Below are positions 47,379 to 57,866 of a stretch of DNA of 64,000 nucleotides, in pieces. The notes under the pieces are model-generated. The model made no database searches. It saw nothing but the letters and a program-made list of their open reading frames with translations, and had not been told where the DNA came from. The stretch covers positions 2,917,480-2,981,479 of the forward strand of contig NZ_WPAG02000002.1 of the NCBI RefSeq assembly GCF_013602415.1, in the 5' to 3' direction. This DNA comes from Rhodococcus sp. B50. Lineage in GTDB: Bacteria; Actinomycetota; Actinomycetes; Mycobacteriales; Mycobacteriaceae. The translations under genes and the position numbers were made by a program. The stretch's first letter is position 1. Each line of letters starts with the position of its first letter.

Positions 47379-48170
47379 ATGGTGGGCGTGCGCAAACTGA
47401 TCTTCGGTCTCGTAGTCCTGCTCGGACTCGCGGTCCTCGCCGATTTCGGCGCGGCGGCGTGGTCGGAATACCGCGTCTCGCGTGCGCTGCGGGAGGGCGG
47501 CGTTCTCGAGTCCGATCCGGCAGTGACCATCCACGGCTTCCCGTTCCTCCTCCAGGCCCGCAACGGTCACTACGAGAACGTCGAGATCGTGGCCGACAAC
47601 GTCCACACCGATCTGCTCGGGGACATCACCGTCGAGGCCAACCTGATCGGCGCACACGCCGAGGCCGGCGAACTGCTCGACGGGTCGATCCGGTCCGTGC
47701 CCGTCGACCTGCTGTACGGCCGGGTCATGCTCGACGCCACCGAGCTCGGACAGCTCTACGGCATCCCCGATCTGCAGGTTTCCGCTCCTCCGGCGAACAA
47801 GTCCGACGGCACGGGCGGGTCCGGTGGCTCCGGGCCGACGACGGCCGGCGGGGTCGTCCTCACCGGAACGGTGCCCGTCGGACCGGTGGAGGCCACGGTC
47901 AGCGTCCAGGCCGATCTGGTACTCGACGGCGACCGCGTCCACATCGTCGCGTCGGATCTCTACTTCGGCCCCGAGGGACGCGCCGACTTCTCGGTGCCGG
48001 ACATCCTGAAGCCGGCGGTGCTGGGACTGTTCACGACGACGATCGAGCCGCAGAATCTGCCGTTCGGAGTCCGGCCCACCTTCGTCGAGGCACGTGGCTC
48101 CCGGATCGTCATCGAGGGTGAGGCCCGCGACGCTGTCATCGACCTGCAGGAGGTGCAGACCCCGGCATGA
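47379..48170 (+). CDS. lmeA: LmeA-like exported/membrane-anchored lipid-binding protein (DUF2993)
   Basis: A 263-aa protein with an N-terminal signal or anchor helix (LIFGLVVLLGLAVLADFGAA). The mature region has DPAVTIHGFPFLLQARNGHY and TVEANLIGAHAEAGELL, the DUF2993 pattern. LmeA of mycobacteria is a periplasmic phosphoinositide-binding protein involved in lipomannan synthesis. It contains a Gly/Ser-rich loop (GTGGSGGSGP). The start could be ATG 47379 or a GTG slightly downstream. The stop overlaps the thiX start. Confidence 0.85.
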   Translation: MVGVRKLIFGLVVLLGLAVLADFGAAAWSEYRVSRALREGGVLESDPAVTIHGFPFLLQARNGHYENVEIVADNVHTDLLGDITVEANLIGAHAEAGELLDGSIRSVPVDLLYGRVMLDATELGQLYGIPDLQVSAPPANKSDGTGGSGGSGPTTAGGVVLTGTVPVGPVEATVSVQADLVLDGDRVHIVASDLYFGPEGRADFSVPDILKPAVLGLFTTTIEPQNLPFGVRPTFVEARGSRIVIEGEARDAVIDLQEVQTPA

Positions 48171-48592
48171 TCGCAGTGACCGTCCTCATGGTCGTGATAG
48201 TCGCCACACTGGTGGTGGGCACGGCTCTGCGCACCCGTTCCGGCAAGGTCCGCGCCGTCGGCGTCGATGCACCGGCCGGGCCACACGAACTCGATCCCGC
48301 GCTCGCCACGGCGGGCGTCGGGGACGGCGTTCCGGTGGTCCTGCACTTCTCCGCACCCTGGTGCGGACCGTGTGCGGCGGTGCGGCGCGTCGTCGTGCAG
48401 GTCCTGGAGCGCGCGCCCCGCCCGGCCCGCGAGGTCGAGCTCGATTTCGACGAAAATCCCGTCCTGGCACGGACACTCGGAGTCCTGTCACTGCCCACCA
48501 CGTTCGTCTTCGACGGCGACGGGCGCGAGCGGTTCCGCGCGTCCGGCGTTCCGACCGCCGAGGACCTGCGCACAGCACTCGCGTCGCTGTGA
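48167..48592 (+). CDS. thiX: Membrane-anchored thioredoxin-like protein ThiX
   Basis: A 141-aa protein with an N-terminal helix (VTVLMVVIVATLVVGTAL) and a thioredoxin fold with active site WCGPC (C66, C69) and the cis-Pro region LSLPTTFVFD. It overlaps lmeA by 4 bp and lies upstream of sulfur genes, as Rv0816c does next to cysA2/sseC2. A redox role outside or at the membrane is inferred. Confidence 0.88.
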   Translation: MIAVTVLMVVIVATLVVGTALRTRSGKVRAVGVDAPAGPHELDPALATAGVGDGVPVVLHFSAPWCGPCAAVRRVVVQVLERAPRPAREVELDFDENPVLARTLGVLSLPTTFVFDGDGRERFRASGVPTAEDLRTALASL

Positions 48593-48637
48593 TCCCGGGG
48601 GTCCCCCACCTCGGTGACGTGGGTTAAACTCCCTCGC

Positions 48638-48721
48638 GTGCAGAACCGCCACGAGCTGATGCTCACCCGACGCCGCGCAGTCGATCTGTGCCGCCTCGGT
48701 GGCTGTTGTTGTCCCTGCTGA
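48638..48721 (+). CDS. Polycysteine leader peptide (27 aa), putative cysteine attenuator
   Basis: GTG 48638 opens a short frame ending at TGA 48719-48721. The C-terminal part reads VDLCRLGGCCCPC, with five cysteines and three in a row. A -10-like TAAACT lies at 48625-48630, so the transcript would start at or next to the GTG and be leaderless. In mycobacteria such leaderless polycysteine frames sense Cys-tRNA supply and attenuate downstream sulfur operons. Here the next genes are DUF4395, the thiosulfate sulfurtransferase and sseC. A long-range inverted repeat begins right after the stop. An in-frame ATG at 48659 is an alternative start. Confidence 0.8.
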   Translation: MQNRHELMLTRRRAVDLCRLGGCCCPC

Positions 48722-48776
48722 ACGTATCGGCGGGCTCGTCCCGACACTGCGGCTGACACCGCTTCAACCGATACGT
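48722..48776 (+). promoter_or_regulatory. Inverted repeat downstream of the polycysteine leader
   Basis: ACGTATCGG (48722-48730) and CCGATACGT (48768-48776) are a perfect 9-bp inverted repeat with a 37-nt interval. The first arm starts 1 nt after the leader stop, so a ribosome stalled on the Cys codons would mask it. This fits an attenuator switch. Confidence 0.6.
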
Positions 48777-48835
48777 CGCCCCGCGGTAGTACATCGCCCT
48801 CCGCCCAGCGATCAGAATTCAGCAGGAGCTTCTCC

Positions 48836-49300
48836 ATGTCCGTATCCACTTCCCGCACGCCCGGCCGGCAGGTCGACGTGCGTGGCCCCCGATTCGCGGC
48901 GTGGATCACGACCGGCGTCCTCGTCGTCGTCCTGATCGTCGCCGCCTTCTCTCCCGTCGCTGCGGCCGCACTCCTGGCCCTGCAGACGATCGTGTTCGCT
49001 CTCGGAGCGGCACTCGGCCCGCGACGCAGCCCGTACGGTGCGCTGTTCGCGCGGCTCGTTGCTCCCCGCCTCGGTGCTCCGATCGAGACCGAGCCGGTGG
49101 AGCCGCTGCGGTTCGCGCAGCTCGTCGGCTTCGTCTTCGCCCTCGTCGGAACCGTCGCGTTCTTCGCCGGCGCGACCGCCGTGGGCTCGGTGGCCGCCGG
49201 CTTCGCGCTGTTCGCGGCGCTGCTCAATGCCGCCTTCGGCGTGTGTCTCGGCTGCCGGATCTACCCGCTGATTGCTCGAATGCGTCGCGTGCCCGCCTGA
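48836..49300 (+). CDS. DUF4395 membrane protein
   Basis: A 154-aa membrane protein starts at ATG 48836. It has two hydrophobic hairpins: WITTGVLVVVLIVAAFSPVA with ALLALQTIVFALGAAL, and FAQLVGFVFALVGTVAFFAG with VAAGFALFAALLNAAFGVCL. The intervening loop has PRLGAPIETEPVEPLRFAQ, typical of DUF4395. A CLGC pair near the C-terminus may be redox-active or bind sulfur. It lies between the leader and the sulfurtransferase gene, so a sulfur-related membrane function is inferred. Confidence 0.83.
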   Translation: MSVSTSRTPGRQVDVRGPRFAAWITTGVLVVVLIVAAFSPVAAAALLALQTIVFALGAALGPRRSPYGALFARLVAPRLGAPIETEPVEPLRFAQLVGFVFALVGTVAFFAGATAVGSVAAGFALFAALLNAAFGVCLGCRIYPLIARMRRVPA

Positions 49301-49401
49301 CCGGCGGTCACCGGACTCGACACCCCATCTCCACCGGCACGGAGCCCGCCCGGGTTCCGCTCCCGGAAACCTCCCGGATTCCCTCACCGAAAGGAACACC
49401 C

Positions 49402-50238
49402 ATGGCTCGCTCCGACGTCCTGGTCTCCGCCGACTGGGCAGAGCAGAACCTCAACGCGCCGAAGACCGTTTTCGTCGAGGTCGACGAGGACACCGCCGCT
49501 TACGACGGTGGCCACATCGAAGGCGCCGTCAAGCTCGACTGGCGCAAGGACCTGCAGGACGGCGTCCGCCGCGACTTCCTGAACCGCGAGCAGTTCTCCG
49601 AGCTCCTCTCGCGCAAGGGCATCGCGAACGACGACACGGTCGTGCTGTACGGCGGCAACAACAACTGGTTCGCGGCGTACGCCTACTGGTACTTCAAGCT
49701 GTACGGCCACCAGGACGTCAAGCTCGTCGACGGCGGCCGCAAGAAGTGGGAGCTCGACGGCCGGCCGCTGTCGAAGGACGAGGTCACCCGCCCGGCCACC
49801 GAGTACAAGGCCGCCGAGCCCGACTACTCCATCCGCGCCTTCCGCGACGAGGTCATCGACTCGATCGGCACGAAGAACATCGTCGACGTGCGTTCGCCCG
49901 ACGAGTTCTCCGGCAAGATCCTCGCTCCGGCCCACCTGCCGCAGGAGCAGGCGCAGCAGCGCGGCCACGTCCCCGGTGCCATCAACATCCCGTGGAGCAC
50001 CACCGCCAACGAGGACGGCACCTTCAAGTCCGACGAGGACCTCGAGAAGCTGTACGCCGAGAAGGGATTCGACGACAGCAAGGAGACCATCGCCTACTGC
50101 CGTATCGGTGAGCGCTCGAGCCACACCTGGTTCGTGCTGCAGGAGATCCTCGGCAAGCAGAATGTGAAGAACTACGACGGCAGCTGGGTCGAGTACGGCT
50201 CGCTCGTCGGCGCCCCGATCGAATTGGAGGTCAACTGA
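49402..50238 (+). CDS. cysA: Thiosulfate sulfurtransferase (rhodanese), CysA2-like
   Basis: A 278-aa tandem-rhodanese protein. The inactive N-terminal domain holds GHIEGAVKLDWRKDLQD. The active C-terminal domain has HVPGAINIPW and the persulfide loop YCRIGERSSH with Cys233. It moves sulfane sulfur from thiosulfate or a similar donor. AAAGGA precedes ATG 49402. It is 2 nt from sseC. The pair corresponds to Rv0815c-Rv0814c. Confidence 0.95.
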   Translation: MARSDVLVSADWAEQNLNAPKTVFVEVDEDTAAYDGGHIEGAVKLDWRKDLQDGVRRDFLNREQFSELLSRKGIANDDTVVLYGGNNNWFAAYAYWYFKLYGHQDVKLVDGGRKKWELDGRPLSKDEVTRPATEYKAAEPDYSIRAFRDEVIDSIGTKNIVDVRSPDEFSGKILAPAHLPQEQAQQRGHVPGAINIPWSTTANEDGTFKSDEDLEKLYAEKGFDDSKETIAYCRIGERSSHTWFVLQEILGKQNVKNYDGSWVEYGSLVGAPIELEVN

Positions 50239-50240
50239 AC

Positions 50241-50546
50241 ATGTGTGGAGCACCCATCCAGACCCAGACCCTGCCCGCCGGCGTGGACACCGAGAAGGAG
50301 ACGGTCATCACCGGCCGCGTCCTGAACGCCGACGGTGAGCCCGTGGGCGGCGCGTTCGTGCGCCTGCTCGACGGCACCGACGAGTTCACGGCCGAGGTCG
50401 TCGCATCGGCGACCGGCGATTTCCGTTTCTTCGCCGCTCCCGGCGATTGGAAGATCCGCGCTCTGTCGAGCTCCGGTAACGGCACCTCCACCGTGAGCCC
50501 CACCGCTCCCGGCGTGCACAACGTGGACGTGACGGTCGCGAAGTAA
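50241..50546 (+). CDS. sseC: DUF1416 sulfur-metabolism protein SseC
   Basis: A 101-aa protein with a beta-sandwich (transthyretin-like) pattern: [20 protein letters not shown] and [17 protein letters not shown]. The N-terminal [16 protein letters not shown] is conserved in SseC. It is always next to the sulfurtransferase in mycolata, but its biochemical function is not established. Confidence 0.92.
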   Translation: MCGAPIQTQTLPAGVDTEKETVITGRVLNADGEPVGGAFVRLLDGTDEFTAEVVASATGDFRFFAAPGDWKIRALSSSGNGTSTVSPTAPGVHNVDVTVAK

Positions 50547-50566
50547 TCCGTCCGGAACACCCCGGC

Positions 50567-50600
50567 GAAGGGCTCTGCTCCATCTGGAGCGGAGCCCTTC
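50567..50600 (+). terminator. Terminator after sseC
   Basis: GAAGGGCTCTGCTCC (50567-50581) pairs with GGAGCGGAGCCCTTC (50586-50600) with one wobble pair and a 4-nt loop. Confidence 0.85.
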
Positions 50601-50635
50601 GTCGTCCCCGAAAAGGGGTTGTCTAGAATGGCCGC

Positions 50636-50734
50636 GTGGTCATCTTCTTCGAAATTCTGCTGGTCGCCGCGGCGCTCCTCATCACCTGGTTCGCGCTGTA
50701 CACCATCTACCGCGTCGTCTCCGACGGATCGTGA
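50636..50734 (+). CDS. Single-helix membrane micropeptide (32 aa)
   Basis: GTG 50636 starts a peptide with one strong hydrophobic helix ([20 protein letters not shown]) and a short tail [10 protein letters not shown] -10-like TAGAAT lies at 50624-50629, giving a leaderless or very short leader. Its stop overlaps the GTG of the next gene (GTGA), which supports real translation. Function unknown. Confidence 0.65.
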   Translation: MVIFFEILLVAAALLITWFALYTIYRVVSDGS

Positions 50735-51393
50735 CGAACGACGGATCGGACGGCGCACGGCGTAGCGGCGACGAGGCGATCGCTCGGGCAGCCGAACGCG
50801 CTCGCGTCACCGCCGAGCTGAACATTCCCGTCCTGTCCGGGTTGCCGGGCGCCGAGGACACCGCGAACCTGCGGCTCGGTCCCGACCTGAGCCCCGCCCT
50901 CCTCGCCGTCCTCCCGCTGGTCGGTGTGTGGCGCGGCGAGGGTGAGGCCAACGATCCCGAGACCGGCGACTACCCGTTCGGTCAGCAGATCACCGTCGCG
51001 CACAACGGCGGCCCGTATCTCGTGTGGGAGGCCCGCTCGTGGCGTCTCGACGAGTCGGGTGCCTACACGGGCGAGGATCGGCGTGAGAGCGGCTTCTGGC
51101 GTGTGTCCGGAACGGACGCATCCGGCAGCGACGATCCCGAGACGCTCGAACTACTGCTGACGCACAGCTCCGGCGTCGTCGAGCTGTACTACGGCACCGC
51201 CCTCACGCAGTCCTCGTGGGAGCTGGCAACCGACGTGGTGATCCGCACCAAGTCCGGCGAGGTCGTCGGCGGCGCGAAGCGGCTCTACGGCATCGTCGAC
51301 GGTGGCGACCTCGCCTACGTCGAGGAGCGCGTCACCGCCGACGGCGAGCTGAAGCCCCGGATGTCCGCCCGGTTGTCACGCCATATCGGCTGA
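50731..51393 (+). CDS. Nitrobindin / FABP-like heme-binding protein (Rv0813c-like)
   Basis: A 220-aa protein. After about 60 variable residues the beta-barrel begins [20 protein letters not shown] (the GxWxGEG signature) and ends with [11 protein letters not shown], whose His is the expected heme ligand. Nitrobindins bind ferric heme and convert peroxynitrite. The last 18 bp overlap the convergent BCCT gene. It is co-translated with the micropeptide. Confidence 0.9.
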   Translation: MTNDGSDGARRSGDEAIARAAERARVTAELNIPVLSGLPGAEDTANLRLGPDLSPALLAVLPLVGVWRGEGEANDPETGDYPFGQQITVAHNGGPYLVWEARSWRLDESGAYTGEDRRESGFWRVSGTDASGSDDPETLELLLTHSSGVVELYYGTALTQSSWELATDVVIRTKSGEVVGGAKRLYGIVDGGDLAYVEERVTADGELKPRMSARLSRHIG

Positions 51394-53145
51394 CCGGGCC
51401 CCACCCCTCCCCCGCGCTCCGAGCGCCTCGGGTTCGTCCGCGTACACCTTCTCCATGCCGGCATCCTCGGCATCGGTTCCGTCGTCCCCGCTCTCGTCGG
51501 GGATGGCCCGTGTCTGGACGACGACCTCGGGGGCCGGTAGTTCCTCGGCCGCCTCGAGGTCCTCGGCGGACCGCACCTCGGGCCACTGGCGGGTGACCGG
51601 TTCCGGCCGCTCGCCGAGGTCCTCACGGATACCGCGTACGAGGCTGTACATCATCACGAAGCCCATCACGAAGAAGGGCAGACCCACCACGGTGATGACC
51701 TGCTGAAGTGCGTCCAGACCGTCCTTGCCGGTCGCGACGAGCATGGTCGCGGCGACCAGACCCATGAGCACCGCCCAGAACAGGCGCTGGTGGATCGGGG
51801 CCTTCTCCTCGTGACCGGTCGCCATCATGTCGAGCACCATGGCCGTCGAGTCCACCGAGGTGACGAAGAAGATCACCACCAGGATGATCGCGATACCGGA
51901 CACCAGACCGGTGAGCGGGAAGTTGCCGAGGAATTCGAACAGCGCACCGGGGATGTCGCCGTTGTCCACAACCCGTTCGACGAGACCGCCGTTGCCCTCG
52001 AGTTCGATGTGGAACGAACCCATTCCGAAGATGCTGAACCAGACCACCGAGAACAGCACGGGCAGACCGAGAACACCACCGACGAACTCACGCACGGTGC
52101 GTCCGCGCGAGATGCGGGCGATGAAGATGCCGACGAACGGCGACCACGTGATGGTCCACGCCCAATAGAAGACCGTCCAGGTGTTCTGCCAGCCGGAATC
52201 GGCGAAGGTGTCGTTCCAGAACGCCAGTCGCGGCAGGGCCTCGGCGTAGATCCCGGCCGACTCGATCATGCCCTTGAGCAGGAACAGGCTCGGGCCGGTG
52301 ACGAGCACGAAGACCAGCAGCATCACAGCCATGCCGATGTTGAGGTTCGACAGGCGCTTGATGCCCTTGTCGAGGCCCAGGGCCACCGAGATACCGGCCA
52401 TCACCGTCACGATCGCGATGAGGGCGATCTGCGTGAATCCCGATTCCTGGATGTCGAACAGCTGCGCGAGACCGGCGTTGATCTGCAGGGTGCCCAGGCC
52501 GACGGAGGTCGCGACACCGAAGACCGTACCGAGAATCGCGACGACGTCGATGGTCTTGCCGATCGGGCCGTAGATGCGACCTCCGAGCAGCGGCGCGAAG
52601 ATCGAGCTGACGCGCGGCGGCAGGTGCCGCTTGTAGATGAAGTAACCGAAGCCCAGGCCGGGCAGCGCGAAGATGGCCCAGGTGTGCAGTCCGAAGTGGT
52701 AGAGCGCGAAGCCCATGGCCTCTTCCGCGGCCTGCACGGACTGCGGCTCCACGTCCTGCCTGGGTGGGTTCGCGAAGTGCGAGATCGGTTCGGCGACGCC
52801 CCAGAACATGAGGATCGAGCCGATGCCGGCCGCGAAGAGCATGGAGAACCACGCCAGGGTCGAGTGCTCCGGTCGTTCGTCGTCACCGCCGAGCCGGACC
52901 CGGCCGTAGTGGGTGAAAGCGATTCCGACGAGGAACAGCAGGAAGGTCGTGACGCCGAGGATGTAGAACCATCCGAGGTTCGTCATGATCCAGTTCGACG
53001 CGGTGCTGAAGATCGAATCGACGCTGTCGGTGAAGGCGATCGTTACTACGACGAAGAGCAGCGCGATGAGCGCAGATGAGAAGAAAACCCCCGGTGACGT
53101 GCGCAATCTTAACGAATCGTGAGCTTTTTGAAGTATCGGCACCAC
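51376..53145 (-). CDS. BCCT-family osmolyte (betaine/choline/carnitine) transporter
   Basis: About 589 aa with twelve membrane helices and an acidic C-terminal tail of about 90 residues, as in osmosensing BCCT carriers. Family blocks are [37 protein letters not shown] and the signature [21 protein letters not shown]8 reads [12 protein letters not shown], so the second Trp of the usual WAWWI is Thr. That position lines the betaine site in BetP, so substrate preference may differ. GTG 53145 or 53142 is the likely start; no good ribosome site is visible, and an open extension to 53223 enters a hairpin. It is absent from this position in mycobacteria. Confidence 0.88.
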   Translation of the reverse strand: MVPILQKAHDSLRLRTSPGVFFSSALIALLFVVVTIAFTDSVDSIFSTASNWIMTNLGWFYILGVTTFLLFLVGIAFTHYGRVRLGGDDERPEHSTLAWFSMLFAAGIGSILMFWGVAEPISHFANPPRQDVEPQSVQAAEEAMGFALYHFGLHTWAIFALPGLGFGYFIYKRHLPPRVSSIFAPLLGGRIYGPIGKTIDVVAILGTVFGVATSVGLGTLQINAGLAQLFDIQESGFTQIALIAIVTVMAGISVALGLDKGIKRLSNLNIGMAVMLLVFVLVTGPSLFLLKGMIESAGIYAEALPRLAFWNDTFADSGWQNTWTVFYWAWTITWSPFVGIFIARISRGRTVREFVGGVLGLPVLFSVVWFSIFGMGSFHIELEGNGGLVERVVDNGDIPGALFEFLGNFPLTGLVSGIAIILVVIFFVTSVDSTAMVLDMMATGHEEKAPIHQRLFWAVLMGLVAATMLVATGKDGLDALQQVITVVGLPFFVMGFVMMYSLVRGIREDLGERPEPVTRQWPEVRSAEDLEAAEELPAPEVVVQTRAIPDESGDDGTDAEDAGMEKVYADEPEALGARGRGGARSADMA

Positions 53146-53422
53146 ACCGGTGTACCCAAAACGGACGAACTTGCACACCCGAAATGCGCACCTCGCCCGA
53201 TACGCGAACAGCCCCCGAGCCACACCGCCGGACGGATCGCTCCGTGTGTCGGCGGTCCCGATCGGACGGACCGGGAGCTCGGGGGCCGGGTGACTACCTG
53301 GGATTCGCCAGCCGCGCGCGGTCGGTGAATTCCGTCGTCGGCAAGCAGCTAGCGGGTAGCCACCTCACGCGTCCGAATATCAATCACTTCCAGACCACCT
53401 CCTTCCTCGTGTACCTGCGAAG
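53146..53422. other. Intergenic region between BCCT and cydC
   Basis: No gene is supported. The stretch contains the nested inverted repeat at 53211-53286 listed separately and the BCCT promoter. Confidence 0.45.
53211..53286 (-). terminator. Nested 76-bp inverted repeat downstream of cydC
   Basis: Outer arms GCCCCCGAGC (53211-53220) and GCTCGGGGGC (53277-53286) enclose an inner ACCGCCG/CGGCGGT pair and an ACGGA/TCCGT stem. It probably ends the cyd transcript and may also affect the BCCT leader. Confidence 0.5.
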
Positions 53423-55102
53423 TTACGCCTCGCCCGAGGAGCTGTGCAACGGATTTTTCTCGACGCGGACGACCAGGTCGGCGGCGGTGTCCGCGGGCAG
53501 GCGGTGGGTGACCAGCACGACGCTGCGCTCGGGGCCGACGAGACGCGCATCCCGGTCCAGGAGGAGCCGCTGCAGCAGCTCGGCACTCTCGTCGTCGAGA
53601 TGCTCCGTGGGTTCGTCGAGCAACAGGATCCGCACCGGCGACAGCAGTGCCCGGGCCAACAGGATGCGGCGGCGTTGCCCACCGGAGACCGTGCGGGCCC
53701 CGGCTCCGAGCACTGTGTGGACACCCTGTGGCAGTCCGTCCACCCACTCCCTCAGCCCCACCGCTCCGAGGGCGGCGAACGCCTCGTCCTCGTCCACGTC
53801 GCCCCGCGCCACGCGTAGGTTCTCGAGGATCGACGTGTCGAACAGGTGGGCGTCCTCCGCGAAGAACCCGATCTGTCGGCGCACCGCACCGGGATCGATG
53901 TCCGCGAGATCGACGCCGTCGAGCGTCACCGTGCCCTGACGCGGGGAGAGCAGTCCCGCGAGCGTCATGAGCACGGTGGTCTTGCCGCTGCCACTGCCGC
54001 CCACGATCGCGACGCGGCGGCCTGGCGCCAGTTCGAGATCGACCGGCGCGGTGGACGGTCCGCCGGGCCATCCTCCGCACAGACCTTCCGCGCGCAACCG
54101 GCCGGGACCGTCGGCGGGCTCGGTTCCGCGCGGAACCGTCCGATCGGCGCGGTCGAGCAGATCCGTGATGCGGCGGGCCGCCAGGCGCGCGCGGTTGAGT
54201 GTCTGTGCGGCGGCCGGCAGCGTGGCGGTGGCCTCGAAGGCCGACAGGGGCAGCAGGACGAGGATGCCGAGGGTCGTCGGGCTCATGGCTGCGGGACCGG
54301 AGCCGAAGACCGCGATGCCGACGAGGAGGGCACCGAGCACGCTCGCGCCGACTGCGAGGGGTGCGGCGGCGTCGGCGAACGCGGCCGGCACCGCCGACCG
54401 GTCGGTGGCGCGAACGGAGGCGACGTTGGCGGCGCGGGCGCGGCGGGTGAGCGGATCCAGCCGTCCCGCGACCCGCAGTTCCGCCGCGTGGTCCAGCACC
54501 GTGACCGCGTTCTCGGTGAACCGGGTACGGGCCGCGTTCGCATCCGCGTCCGCGCGTGCGGCCGCACGCGCCGACAGCCACGGCGCGAGCAGCCCGGCCA
54601 CGAGCAGCGCCACCGCGAGCACCACACCGGCGGCGGGAGCGATGACGGCGACGGCGACGACCGCCGCGAGGGAGAGCACGGACGCGACGGCGATGGGCAC
54701 GAGTGCGCGCACAACGACGTCACCGAGGACGTCCACGTCGGCGCCGGTGCGGGCGAGCAGATCGCCGCGTCCCAGGCTCAGAGCGGCCGCCGGATCGCCG
54801 TCCGCGAGTCGCCGATAGAGATTCGCGCGTGCCGATGTCGTGCCGCGCAGGGCGGTCTCGTGCGTCGCGAGCCGTTCGAAGTAGCGGAACAGCCCGCGGG
54901 AGATACCCAGTGCCCGTACCGCGACGACCGCGACGGTCAGGTCGAGGACGGGCGGCATCTCCCACGCGCGCACGATCAGCCACGCCGACAGGCCGGCGAG
55001 CAGCAGCGCGCTGCCGAGGGTCGCGACACCGGCGAGGACGGCGAGCAGCACCCTTCGCGGTTCGAGTTCGAGCAGGGCCATCGCCCGGCGCAGGTCCTTC
55101 AT
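53423..55102 (-). CDS. cydC: Cysteine/glutathione-type ABC exporter subunit CydC
   Basis: A 559-aa half-transporter with an N-terminal six-helix domain and C-terminal ATPase (Walker A GGSGSGKT, signature VSGGQRRR, Walker B ILLLDEP). ATG 55102 overlaps the cydD stop (ATGA). With CydD it forms a heterodimer needed for assembly of cytochrome bd, exporting low-molecular thiols or handling heme. The extension upstream through cydD is a shadow frame. Confidence 0.92.
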   Translation of the reverse strand: MKDLRRAMALLELEPRRVLLAVLAGVATLGSALLLAGLSAWLIVRAWEMPPVLDLTVAVVAVRALGISRGLFRYFERLATHETALRGTTSARANLYRRLADGDPAAALSLGRGDLLARTGADVDVLGDVVVRALVPIAVASVLSLAAVVAVAVIAPAAGVVLAVALLVAGLLAPWLSARAAARADADANAARTRFTENAVTVLDHAAELRVAGRLDPLTRRARAANVASVRATDRSAVPAAFADAAAPLAVGASVLGALLVGIAVFGSGPAAMSPTTLGILVLLPLSAFEATATLPAAAQTLNRARLAARRITDLLDRADRTVPRGTEPADGPGRLRAEGLCGGWPGGPSTAPVDLELAPGRRVAIVGGSGSGKTTVLMTLAGLLSPRQGTVTLDGVDLADIDPGAVRRQIGFFAEDAHLFDTSILENLRVARGDVDEDEAFAALGAVGLREWVDGLPQGVHTVLGAGARTVSGGQRRRILLARALLSPVRILLLDEPTEHLDDESAELLQRLLLDRDARLVGPERSVVLVTHRLPADTAADLVVRVEKNPLHSSSGEA

Positions 55103-56816
55103 CGGGAGCCCTCCGTGTTCGGCGCGCCGTGAACGGTGACGACCTCGTCGGCGATCGCGAGCAGGGTGGGGCGGTGTGCGACCACCACCACCGTCCGCCC
55201 GGCTGCGGCGAGACCGCGCAGGGTGTCGAGCACGGTGGCCTCGGTGCCCTCGTCGAGGTGGGCGGTCGGTTCGTCGAGCAGCAGGACCGGACGCGGGGAG
55301 GCGAGGGTGCGGGTGAGCGCCAGTCGTTGCCGTTGGCCGAGCGACAGGCCGGTACCACCGGCACCGACGACGGTCTCCCAGCCGTCCGGAAGTTCGGCGA
55401 GAACGCTGTCGAACCCTGTTGCCGCGCACACGTCGTCGAGTTCGGGGGCCTCCGGGTCGACGCCGGTGAGCCGAAGATTGTCGGCGAGGGTGCCCGGCAA
55501 CAACACCGGTCGTTGCGGGAGCCACGCCACCCGCGACCACCAGTCCTCGTCGCCCGCAACCCGCCGGCCGTCGACGGTGACGGCCCCTTCGCTCGGCTCG
55601 GCGAGACCGAGCAGCGCCAGCAGGGCCGTGGACTTGCCTGCCCCGTTGGCACCGGTGAGCGCGGTGACCCGGCCGGGACGGCAGACGGCGTCGAGTCGGT
55701 GCGGGGCATTTCCGTCGCGGCCGGGGACGGACACGCCATCGAAGACGATCTCGCAGTTCGCCACCCGGTCGGTGCCGGCCGTCGCCGCGGACTCGCGTCG
55801 AGGGCGCGGGTCGCGCGGGGCCGAGTCGAGCACGGCGAAGGCCTTCTCGGCGGCGGCCATCCCGTCCTCCGCGGCGTGGAACTTGTTGCCGACGGTGCGC
55901 AGCGGGAGGTAGGCCTCGGGCGCGAGGATCAATGCGATGATGCCCGCTTCGAGGGGCATCGATCCGTAGACCAGGCGCATGCCGATGCTCACGGCGACGA
56001 GCGCGACGGACAGCGTGGCGAGGAATTCGAGCACCGTGCCGGACAGGAACGCCACGCGCAGCGCCGACATCGTGGTCGCGCGGTGCTCGTCGCCGAGTTC
56101 GCGCACGCGACCGGCCGGCCCCTTCTCCCGCCCGAGGGCGCGGAGAGTGGGAAGACCGGCGAGCAGGTCGAGCAGTTGCGACGACAGTGTCGTCATCGCA
56201 CGCAGGGTGCGGTCGGCCTTCCCCTTGGTGAGCAGGCCGATGAGGATCATGAAGATCGGGATCAGGGGCAGGGTGATCACGACGATGATCGCGGAGGTGA
56301 GGTCGTGCAGGGCGATCACGACGATCGTCACCGGCGTGAGGATCACGGCCAGGAGTAGCGCCGGCAAGTAGCCGGTGAGATATTCCTTCAGCCCGTCGAG
56401 TCCTCGGGTGAGAACCACCGCTATCTCGTCGCGTCGCGGATCGAGTTCGCGCGGAGGAAGATTCGCTGCGGAATCGAGGACTTCGTGCTCGAGTTCTGCG
56501 ACCACGCGGGTCGCGGACCGGTGCGCGTACCGCGACTGCAGCCAGGTCACCGCGACGCGCACGACGATCGCAGCGGCAAGGACCGCCAGTTCGGTCGTCC
56601 AGTCGCCGATCGACCGGGCGTCGGTGGTGATGACGCCCGCGAGTACCCGTCCGATCATGAGCGCGGTGACGACGACCATCACGACGTCGACCACCGAGGT
56701 GGCCACGGTCAGGACGAGATATCCGCGAGCCGCGGCCGAATAGCGCCACAACCGCGGGTCCACCGGTCCCCGTCGGCGCGCGGAGGCGTCGGCGGGGACG
56801 GAGGACTGCGTCGTCG

Positions 56817-56820
<4 letters not shown>
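55099..56820 (-). CDS. cydD: ABC exporter subunit CydD
   Basis: A 573-aa half-transporter. The membrane domain has VVVTALMIGRVLAGVI and LTPVTIVVIALHDLTSAII. The ATPase has Walker A GANGAGKST, signature LSLGQRQRL and Walker B VLLLDEP. GTG 56820 overlaps the cydB stop (GTGA). It partners CydC. Confidence 0.92.
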
Positions 56821-57854
<1,034 letters not shown>

Positions 57855-57866
57855 GTCCGCCCACTC

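Noticed and set aside
53423..56749. 1108-codon frame suggesting a CydC with a long N-terminal extension
   Set aside because: The extra part is an out-of-frame reading of cydD; ATG 55102 overlapping the cydD stop is the natural start.
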